From Deinococcus arboris (GTDB lineage Bacteria > Deinococcota > Deinococci > Deinococcales > Deinococcaceae): a stretch of DNA of 64,000 bases. The notes under the pieces were generated by a model that was not told the DNA's origin, did not search any database, and was given only the letters and a program-made list of their open reading frames with translations. The stretch covers positions 28,480 to 92,479 of the forward strand of contig NZ_WQLB01000016.1 in the NCBI RefSeq assembly GCF_009755355.1, read 5' to 3'. Below are positions 8,739-17,487 of the stretch, one piece after another. The position numbers were made by a program, and so were the translations under genes. Numbering within the stretch: position 1 is the stretch's first letter; every line of letters starts with the position of its first letter.

Positions 8739-11314
8739 TTATTTTCCTTTAGAATTTGCTGCCACACGTTCCTGTAGCCATCCTTGGCCATTTGAGTCAA
8801 CTCATTCAGCCTCGCTTCTTCTGCTGGCGTGACTGGACGGTTCTCAGTGCTAAGTTTAGCTCGAATACTCCGTACCTCTTGGTAAATTTTATGTTCTGTA
8901 GCGGCAAAGTTTGACATTTTCGTGAGTTCTAACCGGAGTTCGACTACATAACCGTTGCTGGCCCGAATATTTAGGACAATGTCTCTATATCCTGTCGCCA
9001 TCGGTTCAACGAAACGATCTTTGATTTGAACTACGTTGTATCGACTACGGATGTAGGCCAGAGCCTGGTACACATCGTCAAGCTTGTTGAACAGCAACCG
9101 CGATCCGGCCACGTCCAGGAGCGGTGCGGCGCTCCCCTTGTAATCAGCCTGGACCTTCTCTGTGGAGCGGGTCACGTCCTTCAGGCCGTCCCGTGTCTGA
9201 AATGTTGCGCCATACCGGCGGGCCAGCGTATCCGTGAGGGGGATTAGCTCCTTATTGGCGGCCCGGCTGCCCTCGTACACCGTGTTCATGGCACTGGAGG
9301 GCTGTACAGGCTTGGCTGTTGGCGCCTGTACCTTCATGGTGGCTGACAGCGAAGCCTGCTTTTGCGTCAGTCCCTGTTTCATAGCGGCGGAGTACTGCGT
9401 CTGCCAGAGGGGAAGAGTCTGCTGCTGGGCTGTGGGAACGCCAAGCCCTTTCTGCTGCTGTGCGACGACTCCTTTGCCGGCTGCTCGACCAGCCGCTTTG
9501 CCGATCAGGCCAGCCAGTCCAGCGGTGCCTAGAATGGCAGCAGCCTGCGCGAAGTGATTCCCGGCAATTTTCAGATCGCTGTCATTCGTGGCCCGGTCCG
9601 CTATGCGGAAGAACGCCCCCAGGTGCTCCCCAATGGCAAACGATGCGGGGCCATAAGTCGCCAGGGCAATAATCACGACCCCAACATCAAGGATCCAGCC
9701 TGCTGGCGTCAGTTGGAGAGCAACAAAAATGGCTGCCGTTGTGGCGATGGCCGTAACACTAATCATGCTCAGAAACTGCGTACGGAACGCTTCACCGACC
9801 GGCGCGTACTCAATGGCCTTCCCCAGTTTGGTGGCCAGTGGCATGTTGACGTAACGCCCGGCTGTCTCCAGAGAGGTGGTGGCCAGGGCTTGACCCTTCA
9901 GAGGATCGTAGAGCGTAGGGCCAGCCAGACAGAAGTCAATGCTGGGGCTGCTGACCTTGGCCTTGACCAACGCCTTACGCATGTGTTCCCAGGCAGGAAG
10001 ACGCATGGCCGCGAGTAGCCCGATCACGGTGTCCCGCTGAGCCTGGGGCAGCTTTTGAAGGCTTTTGACGGCAGCATCAATCTGCCCAGCAGTTATCTGA
10101 CGCTGAATTGACTTCACAGTCACGATCAGATTCGCAGTGGGGTCAGCCGTTTTTCTTTGAATGCTGCCAGGGGTGAGGACTTTCCTGGATTGCGCAGGCC
10201 TGGCCAGGGCGCGGGATGCTGATCTCGGGAGCAGCTGTGTGCTCAGCCGTCTTCCCATCTGCTGTGCCTCCGATTCGAGGCCAGCATCGGGGTCAATGCC
10301 AGGGCCGACACGGCCCTGGCTCTGTTGGACAGTGTGCGTGACCTCGTGGGCCAGTAGCTCCAGGCCACTCTGCGTGTTTGGGCTGAACTTGCCGGACCGA
10401 AAGAAGATGTCCGTGCCGGTCGTGAAGGCAAGAGCATTCACACCTTTGGCCAGCCCATCCGCTTCGGCGTCATCATGAATTCGCACCCGGCTCAGGTCGT
10501 GATTCAAGCCCTGTTCGAGGTGGCGTTGGATCGCTTCAGGTAGCGGATTGCCTGCGCCCCGACGGTTCTGGATGCGTTGGAATACGGGCTGAGTGGCCTC
10601 GGCATCCAGGTCTGCGAGTTGCCGTTGCAGGGTGGCTGTGCGCAGCGTCTGATCCGTATGAGCCTGCTGTTCCACCTGACGCTGCACGGCACTATCCATG
10701 GCACGCTGCAAGGCTGGCCGTTCGCCTGAGGGCACCTGACTCAGAACCACCTGGGCGACCGACGCGCTGACCTCATGGCGTTGCAGGGTCGCCAGATGAT
10801 TGCCGTAGGTGTCGTACCGGGCCTGGGCTAGGCCACGGTCTGCTTTGAAGCCTTGGGTGAGCTGCTGGGCCACCTGCCGTTGCAGGGCAGTGTGTTGCGC
10901 GAACTGGCGGCTATCCAGGCGCTGGCCTTCGACCTGTTCCGCGTGACGTTGCATGACGACCACCCAGTCTGCTGGGGTCTGAGGGCGAGCCGGTGGGGGA
11001 GTGGCTGGTTTGGTTTGATACTGGAGGGCGGTCACCTGATCAGGGTGTATCGGGCCCGATTCAGCCAGCTGGCGTTGTAGGGTCTGGCGCTCACCTGTGA
11101 GACGGCTGACCTCTGCACGGTGGAGGTCCAGGGCGCGCAGCGCTGGGGCCGCCTGTTGGCGTTGGAGGGCAGGCGAGTGCAGTGTGAAGCGGGTGAGGTC
11201 GGCGCGCAGTTGGGCTTGACGTTGCAAGGCTGTATCGAGGGGCAACGTGGTGTGCTGAGGTGTCCCTTCTCTCTGAGTCTTGCGAGAAGATGTGCGTTTG
11301 CGGGCGTACTCCAT
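8735..11314 (-). CDS. DUF4157 polymorphic toxin with RelA/SpoT-like C-terminal domain
   Basis: 859 residues. Residues 1-250 are helical with recurring ALQRQ-type motifs. Residues about 255-355 form a DUF4157 domain with metallopeptidase-like HEVTH (323-327) and DLSRVRIHDD. Residues 510-610 contain hydrophobic helices (AIATTAAIFVALQL, ILDVGVVIIALATYG). The last ~180 residues resemble a RelA/SpoT nucleotide pyrophosphokinase: LLDVAGSRLLF (D734, R739), ATGYRDIVLNI (774-784), VELRLELT (E792) and EHKIYQEVR (H808). DUF4157 is known at the N-terminus of toxins associated with extracellular contractile injection systems. RelA/SpoT-fold toxins deplete nucleotides by making (p)ppGpp or (p)ppApp, or pyrophosphorylate tRNA. 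The start has a good GGGAGGT ribosome site, and the immunity candidate overlaps the 3' end. Delivery and activity are inferred. Confidence 0.8.
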   Translation of the reverse strand: MEYARKRTSSRKTQREGTPQHTTLPLDTALQRQAQLRADLTRFTLHSPALQRQQAAPALRALDLHRAEVSRLTGERQTLQRQLAESGPIHPDQVTALQYQTKPATPPPARPQTPADWVVVMQRHAEQVEGQRLDSRQFAQHTALQRQVAQQLTQGFKADRGLAQARYDTYGNHLATLQRHEVSASVAQVVLSQVPSGERPALQRAMDSAVQRQVEQQAHTDQTLRTATLQRQLADLDAEATQPVFQRIQNRRGAGNPLPEAIQRHLEQGLNHDLSRVRIHDDAEADGLAKGVNALAFTTGTDIFFRSGKFSPNTQSGLELLAHEVTHTVQQSQGRVGPGIDPDAGLESEAQQMGRRLSTQLLPRSASRALARPAQSRKVLTPGSIQRKTADPTANLIVTVKSIQRQITAGQIDAAVKSLQKLPQAQRDTVIGLLAAMRLPAWEHMRKALVKAKVSSPSIDFCLAGPTLYDPLKGQALATTSLETAGRYVNMPLATKLGKAIEYAPVGEAFRTQFLSMISVTAIATTAAIFVALQLTPAGWILDVGVVIIALATYGPASFAIGEHLGAFFRIADRATNDSDLKIAGNHFAQAAAILGTAGLAGLIGKAAGRAAGKGVVAQQQKGLGVPTAQQQTLPLWQTQYSAAMKQGLTQKQASLSATMKVQAPTAKPVQPSSAMNTVYEGSRAANKELIPLTDTLARRYGATFQTRDGLKDVTRSTEKVQADYKGSAAPLLDVAGSRLLFNKLDDVYQALAYIRSRYNVVQIKDRFVEPMATGYRDIVLNIRASNGYVVELRLELTKMSNFAATEHKIYQEVRSIRAKLSTENRPVTPAEEARLNELTQMAKDGYRNVWQQILKENK

Positions 11315-11466
11315 AGACCTCCCGGGATACGTCCCCTCATGATGCCAGTCATCGCCCCAGAAAGTGGCCGAAAATGACCATTTTTACCCGGATAGAACGG
11401 CAACACTAAATGGTTGGTGTGAAAATCGGCGGCAAAACCACCAATGGGGAAGGGACGAGTTGAACA

Positions 11467-11482
11467 CCCCCTCCCTATTGAT
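11467..11482. repeat. Direct repeat flanking the mobilisation cassette (left copy)
   Basis: CCCCCTCCCTATTGAT here recurs as CCCCCTCCCTGTTGAT at 13590-13605, one mismatch, same orientation. The two copies bracket the two small genes, the ribbon-helix-helix gene and the relaxase. They could be scars of cassette insertion or a shared leader segment. The rest of 11315-11597 shows no gene. Confidence 0.35.
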
Positions 11483-11597
11483 TTCTGCCCTGATGTGAAA
11501 TGCCCGTCCTCGCCTTCAGCGGCCCGCCTGGGAGAGCACCAGGCGACCCCCTCAAGCCTGTGGCGGGCGTAAAAACAAAGCGCGATAGGCTCCGCCC

Positions 11598-11753
11598 ATG
11601 GCCCAGGACTTCACCTTCACACTGCCTACCAACGAAGAAGAACTGATCGAGCGCTTTCTGCCTGTCTCGGAGGGGCCACAGCGACTGCTGCTCATGGCCA
11701 TGACACATGAGGTCACCACACCGGGGCAGGCACACATGGAGAGACGATGCTGA
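11598..11753 (+). CDS. Small hypothetical protein, 51 aa
   Basis: ATG at 11598 opens a short acidic protein beginning MAQDFTFTLPTNEEELIERF. Its composition is natural and its stop overlaps the ATG of the next small gene by 7 bp, suggesting a coupled pair. It lies upstream of the RHH/relaxase genes. Family unknown; membership of a mobilisation or replicon-maintenance module is only positional. Confidence 0.45.
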   Translation: MAQDFTFTLPTNEEELIERFLPVSEGPQRLLLMAMTHEVTTPGQAHMERRC

Positions 11754-11866
11754 CGTGGCTCCGGACCGACGAGCGGACCCGGGCTCTGGTGAGCCAGCTG
11801 GAGTCCACCCTGGCGCCCAAGCTCAGCAAGCCCAAAGGTGGGCGGCGAGGCTTTGGCCGAAGCTGA
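11747..11866 (+). CDS. Small basic hypothetical protein, 39 aa
   Basis: It overlaps the previous gene's end and encodes a basic peptide (MLTWLRTDERTRALVSQLES, then a Lys/Arg/Gly-rich tail ending GGRRGFGRS). The helical front and basic tail could bind nucleic acid. Not recognised. Support is the coupled overlap and codon composition. Confidence 0.4.
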   Translation: MLTWLRTDERTRALVSQLESTLAPKLSKPKGGRRGFGRS

Positions 11867-12259
11867 GATCAATTCATTCCCTGACCTGGGGCACCACCAT
11901 CCAGGCCGACACCAGCAAGATCGTTAGCACGACCACCACGGTTAGCCATGCCACTGGGTCCACCGTTGTTCCAATGAGACCTCCGGTTCACCCGTTGATC
12001 TTCGGTAGATTCCATCCACTTCTCCGCTTCTCTAACTGCCATTTCAATGTCGCTTTTCTGAGCTTGGGAGCCCCTTTAATTCGGCCCGTAGGTGCGTCTA
12101 GCGACCGCCTGTCCTGCCCATTTCCCTCTCCGCTATCTCGTCTACGCAAGATTAGCACTGTCGTGCATCTTGCCTCTGGGACATCGTCCCAGAGGCAGAA
12201 AACCCGATCACTGCCTAGATTTAATTAGTGCTACCTCTTTTTTCCATTTACACTCGAGT
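11867..12259 (+). other. Gene-free region upstream of mobilisation genes; candidate oriT
   Basis: No convincing gene. It contains a strong inverted repeat, TGCCTCTGGGA - CATCG - TCCCAGAGGCA (12171-12197), 62 bp before the start of the RHH gene. A perfect 11-bp stem with a 5-nt loop immediately 5' of an accessory RHH protein and relaxase is where small mobilisable plasmids carry oriT. A terminator is less likely because no T-tract follows. The nic site cannot be placed. Confidence 0.4.
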
Positions 12260-12970
12260 ATGACAAAGACGGCGGGACGCCCAAAACAGAAGCCCATGCG
12301 GGTGACCGTGACACTCGATCCGCAGCATGCGGAGGCGTTGAAACTCATGGCGGACGAGGTGGGGGTCAAGATGGCCGCGTTTTGTGCGAACGTCTTAGAG
12401 CGGTACAGCCTGCAGGACCGGCAGGTGATGACGTCCGACCTAGTGCGCACTCTCTTCGAGGCCCAAGGTGTGCAACTGCAGGAGGGTCTTAGAGCGGAGA
12501 TCCACGCGCAGATGAACCGGGTGCGGCATCTCCTGGCGAGAAGTGCGCTGGAGAGCATGGCGGTTCGCAATGAGACCGGCATATTGCTGTTGAAGGAGTT
12601 TGGGAAGGAGAAGGCTCAAAAGTACAAAGAGCAGGCGTGGGGCCACGCGGTGCACACCCTGAAGGAACCAACCCCCGCGATGCGTGCGGCGTTGAACGAG
12701 CTGGCAACCGGCATGGGGAACGACGACCCGGGACTGCTGATGAAAGTCCGGGCGTCCGCAGACCAGGTCACGCACCAGCTTGCACAGGTGCAACAGCTGA
12801 CGAAACAGGTGGCGCTGCTTCAGCAGCAACAGCAGGAAGTCACGACGGTGCTCGCGACGATGCAACAGCAGCTCAAAGCGACGCAAAGCGTGGTGGTCAA
12901 AGCGGTGAACAAGCTGGAGGACACCGAGGAGGAATTGCGGACGAAACGCAAGGGGATCTTCGGGTTGTAA
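12260..12970 (+). CDS. MobC-like ribbon-helix-helix / coiled-coil mobilisation accessory protein
   Basis: The ATG at 12260 was chosen because the protein then begins with a basic tail and an RHH-type segment (MRVTVTLDPQHAEALKLMAD, VGVKMAAFCANVLERY). The open frame upstream is low-quality. About 130 residues of glutamine-rich coiled coil (VALLQQQQQEVTTVLATMQQ) close the 236-residue protein. It ends 3 bp before the relaxase start. RHH proteins beside relaxases typically bind oriT and help assemble the relaxosome. The coiled coil suggests oligomerisation. An alternative is a copy-number or partition regulator. Confidence 0.6.
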   Translation: MTKTAGRPKQKPMRVTVTLDPQHAEALKLMADEVGVKMAAFCANVLERYSLQDRQVMTSDLVRTLFEAQGVQLQEGLRAEIHAQMNRVRHLLARSALESMAVRNETGILLLKEFGKEKAQKYKEQAWGHAVHTLKEPTPAMRAALNELATGMGNDDPGLLMKVRASADQVTHQLAQVQQLTKQVALLQQQQQEVTTVLATMQQQLKATQSVVVKAVNKLEDTEEELRTKRKGIFGL

Positions 12971-12973
12971 CCC

Positions 12974-13588
12974 ATGGCCAGACGCATGACGAGTACACAG
13001 CGGGTGGTGCGTTCGATCCCCGACCGTTCCGGCAACAATTACACCAAGACAAGCGCCGGTGGATTGGCCAGGGCGAGCAGTGCCGTGAAGTACATGGACC
13101 AGAAGGAGCAGACCCAGCTGTACACCTACGAGGAGAACCAGCTGCGGGAGACGGACCGACTGCAGGCTGCTGAACGGATTCAGGAGACGACCACGAAGTA
13201 CCAGCAGCACCTGACCTTCACCACGCAATTGCCAGGGGAACTTGAGGTGGATGAGCGACGTGGCGCCATGGTGGTCGCACAGGCGGTGCAGGAGCGGCGT
13301 CCGGACGCGGACATCTACGCGGTCGCCGTGCATCAACAGGAGGGGGGCAACATCCACGTCCACATCTGCTTCGGAACGGACACCACCCTGAGGAGGGGAG
13401 CGGAAGGCGACCTGGTGCATTTCCAGGGCAAGGCGTTTGAGCTGGAGCGGGATCTGGACCAGGACCTGCACCTCAGCCCATACGGAGAGCAGCGCAAGGA
13501 GCCAGCTGGCGGCTGGCTCCTAGACGTGGACGAGGAAGACCTGAAGCCCCAGAAGGCGCGTCAGGTGCAGTGGGACATGGACTACTGA
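12974..13588 (+). CDS. Compact HUH relaxase / mobilisation protein
   Basis: 204 residues starting 3 bp after the RHH gene. The metal-binding HUH-type motif is visible as NIHVHICFG (H128, H130) after a strand DIYAVAVHQ, the order expected for MobA-type relaxases. A candidate catalytic Tyr is Y40 in ARASSAVKYMDQ, the usual near-N-terminal position. The protein is much shorter than most relaxases and has no primase or helicase tail, so it would rely on other conjugation machinery. The mob assignment rests on the motif plus operon context. Divergent HUH replication proteins are the main alternative. Confidence 0.6.
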   Translation: MARRMTSTQRVVRSIPDRSGNNYTKTSAGGLARASSAVKYMDQKEQTQLYTYEENQLRETDRLQAAERIQETTTKYQQHLTFTTQLPGELEVDERRGAMVVAQAVQERRPDADIYAVAVHQQEGGNIHVHICFGTDTTLRRGAEGDLVHFQGKAFELERDLDQDLHLSPYGEQRKEPAGGWLLDVDEEDLKPQKARQVQWDMDY

Positions 13589-13695
13589 CCCCCCTCCCTG
13601 TTGATCCCTTGATGGGGTGAGGTGAAGGGAGGACGTGGGTTCGCAACAACGCTACACGGCACTTGGGTCTGGGTCAGGTGATCCAGGAGGGTGAC

Positions 13696-14136
13696 ATGAA
13701 GACAGAGGACAAGACACCAATCACACCGGAAGAACGCGGCCAGCGATACGCGGCGCTAGAAGCAGCACGGCATGGGATGCGCTTGTCGGGCCTGCCGATG
13801 TACGGCCCGGATGAAGACCTGTTCGCGGCGTACGTGGAGGGTGACCTCGAGGCTGAGGAGGTGATTGAGGCGCTGCACCGTCGTCACAACCGCCGACGTT
13901 TTCCGGAAGGACCAGACGGCCCAGAAGTCGTGGAAGAGGTCGCACAGCTGGAAGGGGTCGAGGTTTTGGTCTGCGAAGGGACCATCGAGCTGCCTGCTGA
14001 TCCGCCGGCACCGCTGCTGGCGGACGTGCTGGGGTTGCGTCAGCCGTACGACGGCTCAGATCCGTGGCTGGGGCGGCGTGTCCGGTTTACGGCGCAGCAC
14101 GGCCTTGATGACGAGGATCGACTGGATCTGAACTGA
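13696..14136 (+). CDS. VbhA-like antitoxin-domain protein
   Basis: ATG 13696 is preceded by a strong AGGAGGGTGAC ribosome site. Residues about 13-60 (AALEAARHGMRLSGL, EDLFAAYVEGDLEAEE) resemble the VbhA antitoxin helix bundle that inhibits Fic toxins. Such domains are common in small plasmid genes even without a Fic partner. No Fic gene (HPFxxGNG) is in the window, so the antitoxin role is doubtful here. The remaining acidic region is unrecognised. A bidirectional terminator follows. Confidence 0.5.
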   Translation: MKTEDKTPITPEERGQRYAALEAARHGMRLSGLPMYGPDEDLFAAYVEGDLEAEEVIEALHRRHNRRRFPEGPDGPEVVEEVAQLEGVEVLVCEGTIELPADPPAPLLADVLGLRQPYDGSDPWLGRRVRFTAQHGLDDEDRLDLN

Positions 14137-14181
14137 GAAAACGTGCTTGGGGACAGCGACGGCGCTTAAGCCGAAAAGAAG

Positions 14182-14203
14182 AAAGACGGCCGAAGCCGTC
14201 TTT
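14182..14203. terminator. Bidirectional hairpin terminator
   Basis: AAAGACGGC-CGAA-GCCGTCTTT is a perfect 9-bp stem with a CGAA tetraloop and A/T flanks on both sides. It lies between the VbhA-like gene (+) and the convergent gene at 14265-14645 (-). Confidence 0.75.
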
Positions 14204-14264
14204 GATGTTGAGCATTATAGCCCGGTATGCGCTGAGTGTCCACTTATGCACGCGGATCTGGTCT

Positions 14265-14645
14265 TCAGCGCCCAGCTTGCGTACCCATACGTCCAGTGAC
14301 CTGACCAGCGTTAACGAAAAGGGCATAGTCCTCGCCTGCAAAGAGTTCGGGTTCGATGATTAGGCAGAAGTCAATGTCACTGTCAGGTACATCTGTTTCT
14401 CCATCTGTCAGGCTGACCCATGGCCCTGCTGACGTCTGCGCCACCAGAGCCATGCCGCCGCCACCGATGCCCATGCCCTCAAAGCTCAGGCTGCCAGTGA
14501 GTTCTGCCCAGTTGCCTGCCCCATATCCAGCTGCCAGGTGATCAAGTGTGGCCCCATCCAGCTCATAGGCCCGCTGGAGAATGGAACGGGGAAGGTCAGG
14601 GTGCATAGCTCCAAGATAGTGTAAGGCCACGAAAGATTCCCTCAA
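14265..14645 (-). CDS. Hypothetical protein, 126 aa
   Basis: Begins MRESFVALHYLGAMHPDLPR, with a glycine-rich centre (GMGIGGGGMALVAQTSAG) and acidic C-terminal half (DVPDSDIDFCLIIEPELF). No signal peptide or membrane helix. It stands alone between a terminator and a restriction gene of opposite strand. Not recognised. Confidence 0.5.
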   Translation of the reverse strand: MRESFVALHYLGAMHPDLPRSILQRAYELDGATLDHLAAGYGAGNWAELTGSLSFEGMGIGGGGMALVAQTSAGPWVSLTDGETDVPDSDIDFCLIIEPELFAGEDYALFVNAGQVTGRMGTQAGR

Positions 14646-14751
14646 CTTTTGTTGTCAGAGAGAGGCAAAGCGGAGTGAACACCTGTCATCGGCAGGACAG
14701 ATATGTCGACTGGCACTCCCAGACATCAGACACTATTGCTACAGTTGTTAG

Positions 14752-16038
14752 GTGACTCAAGAGCCTGTCATGGACCCTCTGCTCTCTGTAGAGGATCCCA
14801 GTCTTTACGATCTCTTGGAGGGCGAACGGCCTTTCTATCTCGATCTTGTCCACATAGAAGCCACTCAGGGATTAGCTGCAAAAGTGAATGAAGCCATCAG
14901 TAGGGGGCTCGGAACTGTCGGTGAACTTGCCGAGCAAGACATATCTGCCCTACCCAGACTGTCCCCGGCTCTTAAGGAGAGACTAGAGTTGGCGCAAAAG
15001 GGAGTACGCCATATTCTCGCCAATCTCGCCAGTCTTCTGCAAAATATAAATTTAACATCTGAAGAACAAAAGGAGGTGATGTATGTTGTTCAATCACATC
15101 ACCTTCTTCGGCCCTGGCTACAGCTCCGGCAGCAGATAGAGAGTCTCGGCATTGACCTTGAGCAGCGTTCTAGTATCGACAGATTCGTATTCAGGGAATT
15201 CTTTGCCAGTAAGTCTTTTAAATTCTACCTGGGTCGCCACAAGAAGATTGCCTCCCTCCAGATTGAAAACTTCTTCCCGAATCCATATTTGCAGGCTATT
15301 ACTGTGCCAGTGTACGGTCATAAGACCTTCCGTGATCTTATCAAGTCCCTGATTGAGGCCCACCTAGTTGCAGGACAAGAGACCGCCTATGGATGGATGA
15401 GCGAGGCACTTATCTCTGCCTTTGCGTCACGCGTAGTTCCAGGCAAGCCACGAGGCCGCCAAAATGAAACTCATCGTGAAAATCCCTTGAAGGAGATTGA
15501 TGCGTACTTCCGTTCTCCATCGGGCGAGATAGACTTAATCAGCCTTAAGGCTGGTCCGATGACTATTAACGACAGCGCAGCTATTGAAATGCGAAATAAG
15601 TTTAAGGTGCTGATCGAGGACTTCAAGCGACCTTTCCAAGAGCGAAGATATACTCAAGAGCTGACTAAAGACGGCAGCACGATCAAGAGCGTTATCTACG
15701 GTGTGACTTATGGCCGGGAAGTAGACTTAACCAATAAACCCCGCATTGTTAAGGAAGGGGGAGCAGAAGTAGAGATCAAAGTAGGCAAAGCTTTGTGGAG
15801 ACATGTCTCGGGTTACGATGACATGTATCTCGTCATACTTGAGGGTCTACAGGAAGGTTACCAGCGGTTTGAGGCGATGTATGGCATCGACCTCCCCGAG
15901 CTATTGGAAGCCAAGATTGACGAGGTCTCGATAGCAGCCAAGACGAGGTTCGGGCTGCAAACTACAAATCTCACTGATCCAGAGTTCTGGCAACAGTTAG
16001 CTCGGGGAGTGTTTGAGGAGATAGGGTCAACTCCTTGA
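14752..16038 (+). CDS. Type II restriction endonuclease (PmeII-like)
   Basis: About 428 residues, convergent with a cytosine-5 DNA methyltransferase whose stop is 1 bp away, a classic type II pair. A PD-(D/E)xK-like centre is visible: E248, D250, then E259, D261 and K266 (GEIDLISLKAG). It would cut unmodified foreign DNA at the site protected by the neighbouring enzyme; the recognition sequence cannot be read. From memory the protein resembles the PmeII group; this was not tested. Start is either GTG 14752 or ATG 14770; neither has a strong ribosome site. GC is lower than in flanking genes, consistent with transfer. Confidence 0.7.
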   Translation: MTQEPVMDPLLSVEDPSLYDLLEGERPFYLDLVHIEATQGLAAKVNEAISRGLGTVGELAEQDISALPRLSPALKERLELAQKGVRHILANLASLLQNINLTSEEQKEVMYVVQSHHLLRPWLQLRQQIESLGIDLEQRSSIDRFVFREFFASKSFKFYLGRHKKIASLQIENFFPNPYLQAITVPVYGHKTFRDLIKSLIEAHLVAGQETAYGWMSEALISAFASRVVPGKPRGRQNETHRENPLKEIDAYFRSPSGEIDLISLKAGPMTINDSAAIEMRNKFKVLIEDFKRPFQERRYTQELTKDGSTIKSVIYGVTYGREVDLTNKPRIVKEGGAEVEIKVGKALWRHVSGYDDMYLVILEGLQEGYQRFEAMYGIDLPELLEAKIDEVSIAAKTRFGLQTTNLTDPEFWQQLARGVFEEIGSTP

Positions 16039-16039
16039 G

Positions 16040-17287
16040 CTAGTCGCTTTCGACTTTTTCCTTGTGTTTCGTCCAACCAATACGGTCAGCCAGCCACTGT
16101 TTGCTCCCTACGTGGTACATCCGCGTTCGTACAGTTGATTGAACGTTGCGCCCACGGGAAGGGACGTTGAAGAGCATCGGTTGAGCCGCATTTTGCGGCG
16201 AATCCAGAGCCTGCCGGACGACTTCTCCCGCCAACTTCCCAAGCTGCACTGGAACAGCGTTTCCCACTTGGGTGTATTGCTCCAGGGGAGTGCCCACGAA
16301 GTGCCAGTGTTCTGGAAAGCCTTGCACTCGGGCACACTCCCCTACGGTCAAGGTGCGGACCTCCTCTGGGTGGCACAGGGATGTGCTGGCGTGGTTCGGC
16401 ATGGTGACGATGGTGGGGGAAGGGTACTCGTAGGACAAACGCCGCCACCAGCCAGAGCGCCCGCCCTTGGCATGCCAGGCTGCTCCCATTGACTCACGCT
16501 GCAGTTCCTCTGGCAAGTCCCGCCAGTTGCCACCTGGAGGAACATGAGACAAGTAGTGCTTCTTTCGGGGAGAGAAGTCCATAATTACTGGGTCAGGGTC
16601 TACCCAGCCCATGAGGACACTCCCGAGGGTTTCAAAAGGACGTTGCCCCTTTTGGGGCGGGAGGCCATGTGAAGGGTCAGGCCAGTCCACTGCCAGATTG
16701 AGTCGATTTCCGATGAAGAATACCCGCTCTCTGATCTGGGGAGCACCGTGGTTCACGGCATTCACAGCGAAGTAGTCGACCCGGTAACCGATGCGTTCGA
16801 ACTCCTCAAGCACCACGCGCAACACGGAACCAGGTTGTTCATCCTCTCCCAACGGAGGGTTCCCCGGACCTCGCTGATTGAGTGGCCTGTGAGAGAGTGC
16901 CTGTGAGAGCAGTCCACGAACATTCTCCATGATGAAGAAGGCCGGGCGAGTGTCGTTGATTACCCGGACGAAGTCCATGAAGAGAGACCCCCGAGGATCG
17001 TTGATACCTTTTCGACGCCCGGCTGTGCTGAAGGGTTGGCATGGCGGGCCACCAACGACAAGGGTGACCTCTTCGGGAGCCACACCCGCAGCCTCCATAA
17101 TTTCGGCGCTGCTGACTTCACGGATGTCGCGGCAAATTACCGAGAGTTCAGGCCGATTGGCGCGAATAGTGGCGCATGCGGCCTCATTCACCTCTACGCA
17201 GGCAAGAGTCTGAAAGCCTGCCTCCTCCAAGCCAAGGTCAAGTCCCATAGCCCCGGAGAAGAGAGAGATGGTAGTCAATCGGTTCAC
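16040..17287 (-). CDS. DNA (cytosine-5)-methyltransferase
   Basis: 415 residues with the m5C methylase motifs in order: I (SLFSGAMGLDLGLEEAGF), IV with catalytic Cys83 (VVGGPPCQPFS), VI (ENVRG, 121-125), VIII (QIRERVFFIGNR), and IX-X (RVQGFPEHW, QVGNAVPVQLG). It methylates cytosine in the recognition site of the convergent endonuclease. The GTG start at 17287 is supported by AAGGAGACCT just upstream. A divergent XRE gene 200 bp away may control it. Confidence 0.9.
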   Translation of the reverse strand: MNRLTTISLFSGAMGLDLGLEEAGFQTLACVEVNEAACATIRANRPELSVICRDIREVSSAEIMEAAGVAPEEVTLVVGGPPCQPFSTAGRRKGINDPRGSLFMDFVRVINDTRPAFFIMENVRGLLSQALSHRPLNQRGPGNPPLGEDEQPGSVLRVVLEEFERIGYRVDYFAVNAVNHGAPQIRERVFFIGNRLNLAVDWPDPSHGLPPQKGQRPFETLGSVLMGWVDPDPVIMDFSPRKKHYLSHVPPGGNWRDLPEELQRESMGAAWHAKGGRSGWWRRLSYEYPSPTIVTMPNHASTSLCHPEEVRTLTVGECARVQGFPEHWHFVGTPLEQYTQVGNAVPVQLGKLAGEVVRQALDSPQNAAQPMLFNVPSRGRNVQSTVRTRMYHVGSKQWLADRIGWTKHKEKVESD

Positions 17288-17449
17288 AGGTCTCCTTCAG
17301 TGGACACCAAGGGGTCAGGCCCCTTGAGCCTTTCACAAACATCAAGGGTAATGCAGTGGCCCAAGGACAGGGTGCTGCGACTTACACCATGGGGTCAATC
17401 CTGCCCCGTGCTTACAGCAGGAATCTAGCACCTCTGCCTGAACTCATCA

Positions 17450-17476
17450 AGCAGTTCTACATGAGGCAGAACTGCT
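17450..17476. promoter_or_regulatory. Inverted-repeat operator upstream of XRE regulator
   Basis: AGCAGTTCT - 9 nt - AGAACTGCT is a perfect 9-bp inverted repeat ending 11 bp before the GTG of the XRE gene, in the divergent region shared with the methyltransferase. The position fits autoregulation and control of the restriction-modification pair, as with C-protein boxes. Confidence 0.55.
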
Positions 17477-17487
17477 AGAGTCAAAGT

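Noticed and set aside
8424..11314. Contractile injection machine genes near the first toxin
   Set aside because: No sheath, tube, baseplate or AAA+ chaperone-like gene lies within the window; only the effector-type carrier is present.
12440..13471. Long minus-strand open frame opposite the RHH and relaxase genes
   Set aside because: A mirror of the Gln/Leu-rich coiled-coil codons; no ribosome site and no recognisable domain.
13696..14136. VbhA-like protein as part of a full Fic toxin-antitoxin pair
   Set aside because: No Fic motif protein exists nearby or elsewhere in the window.
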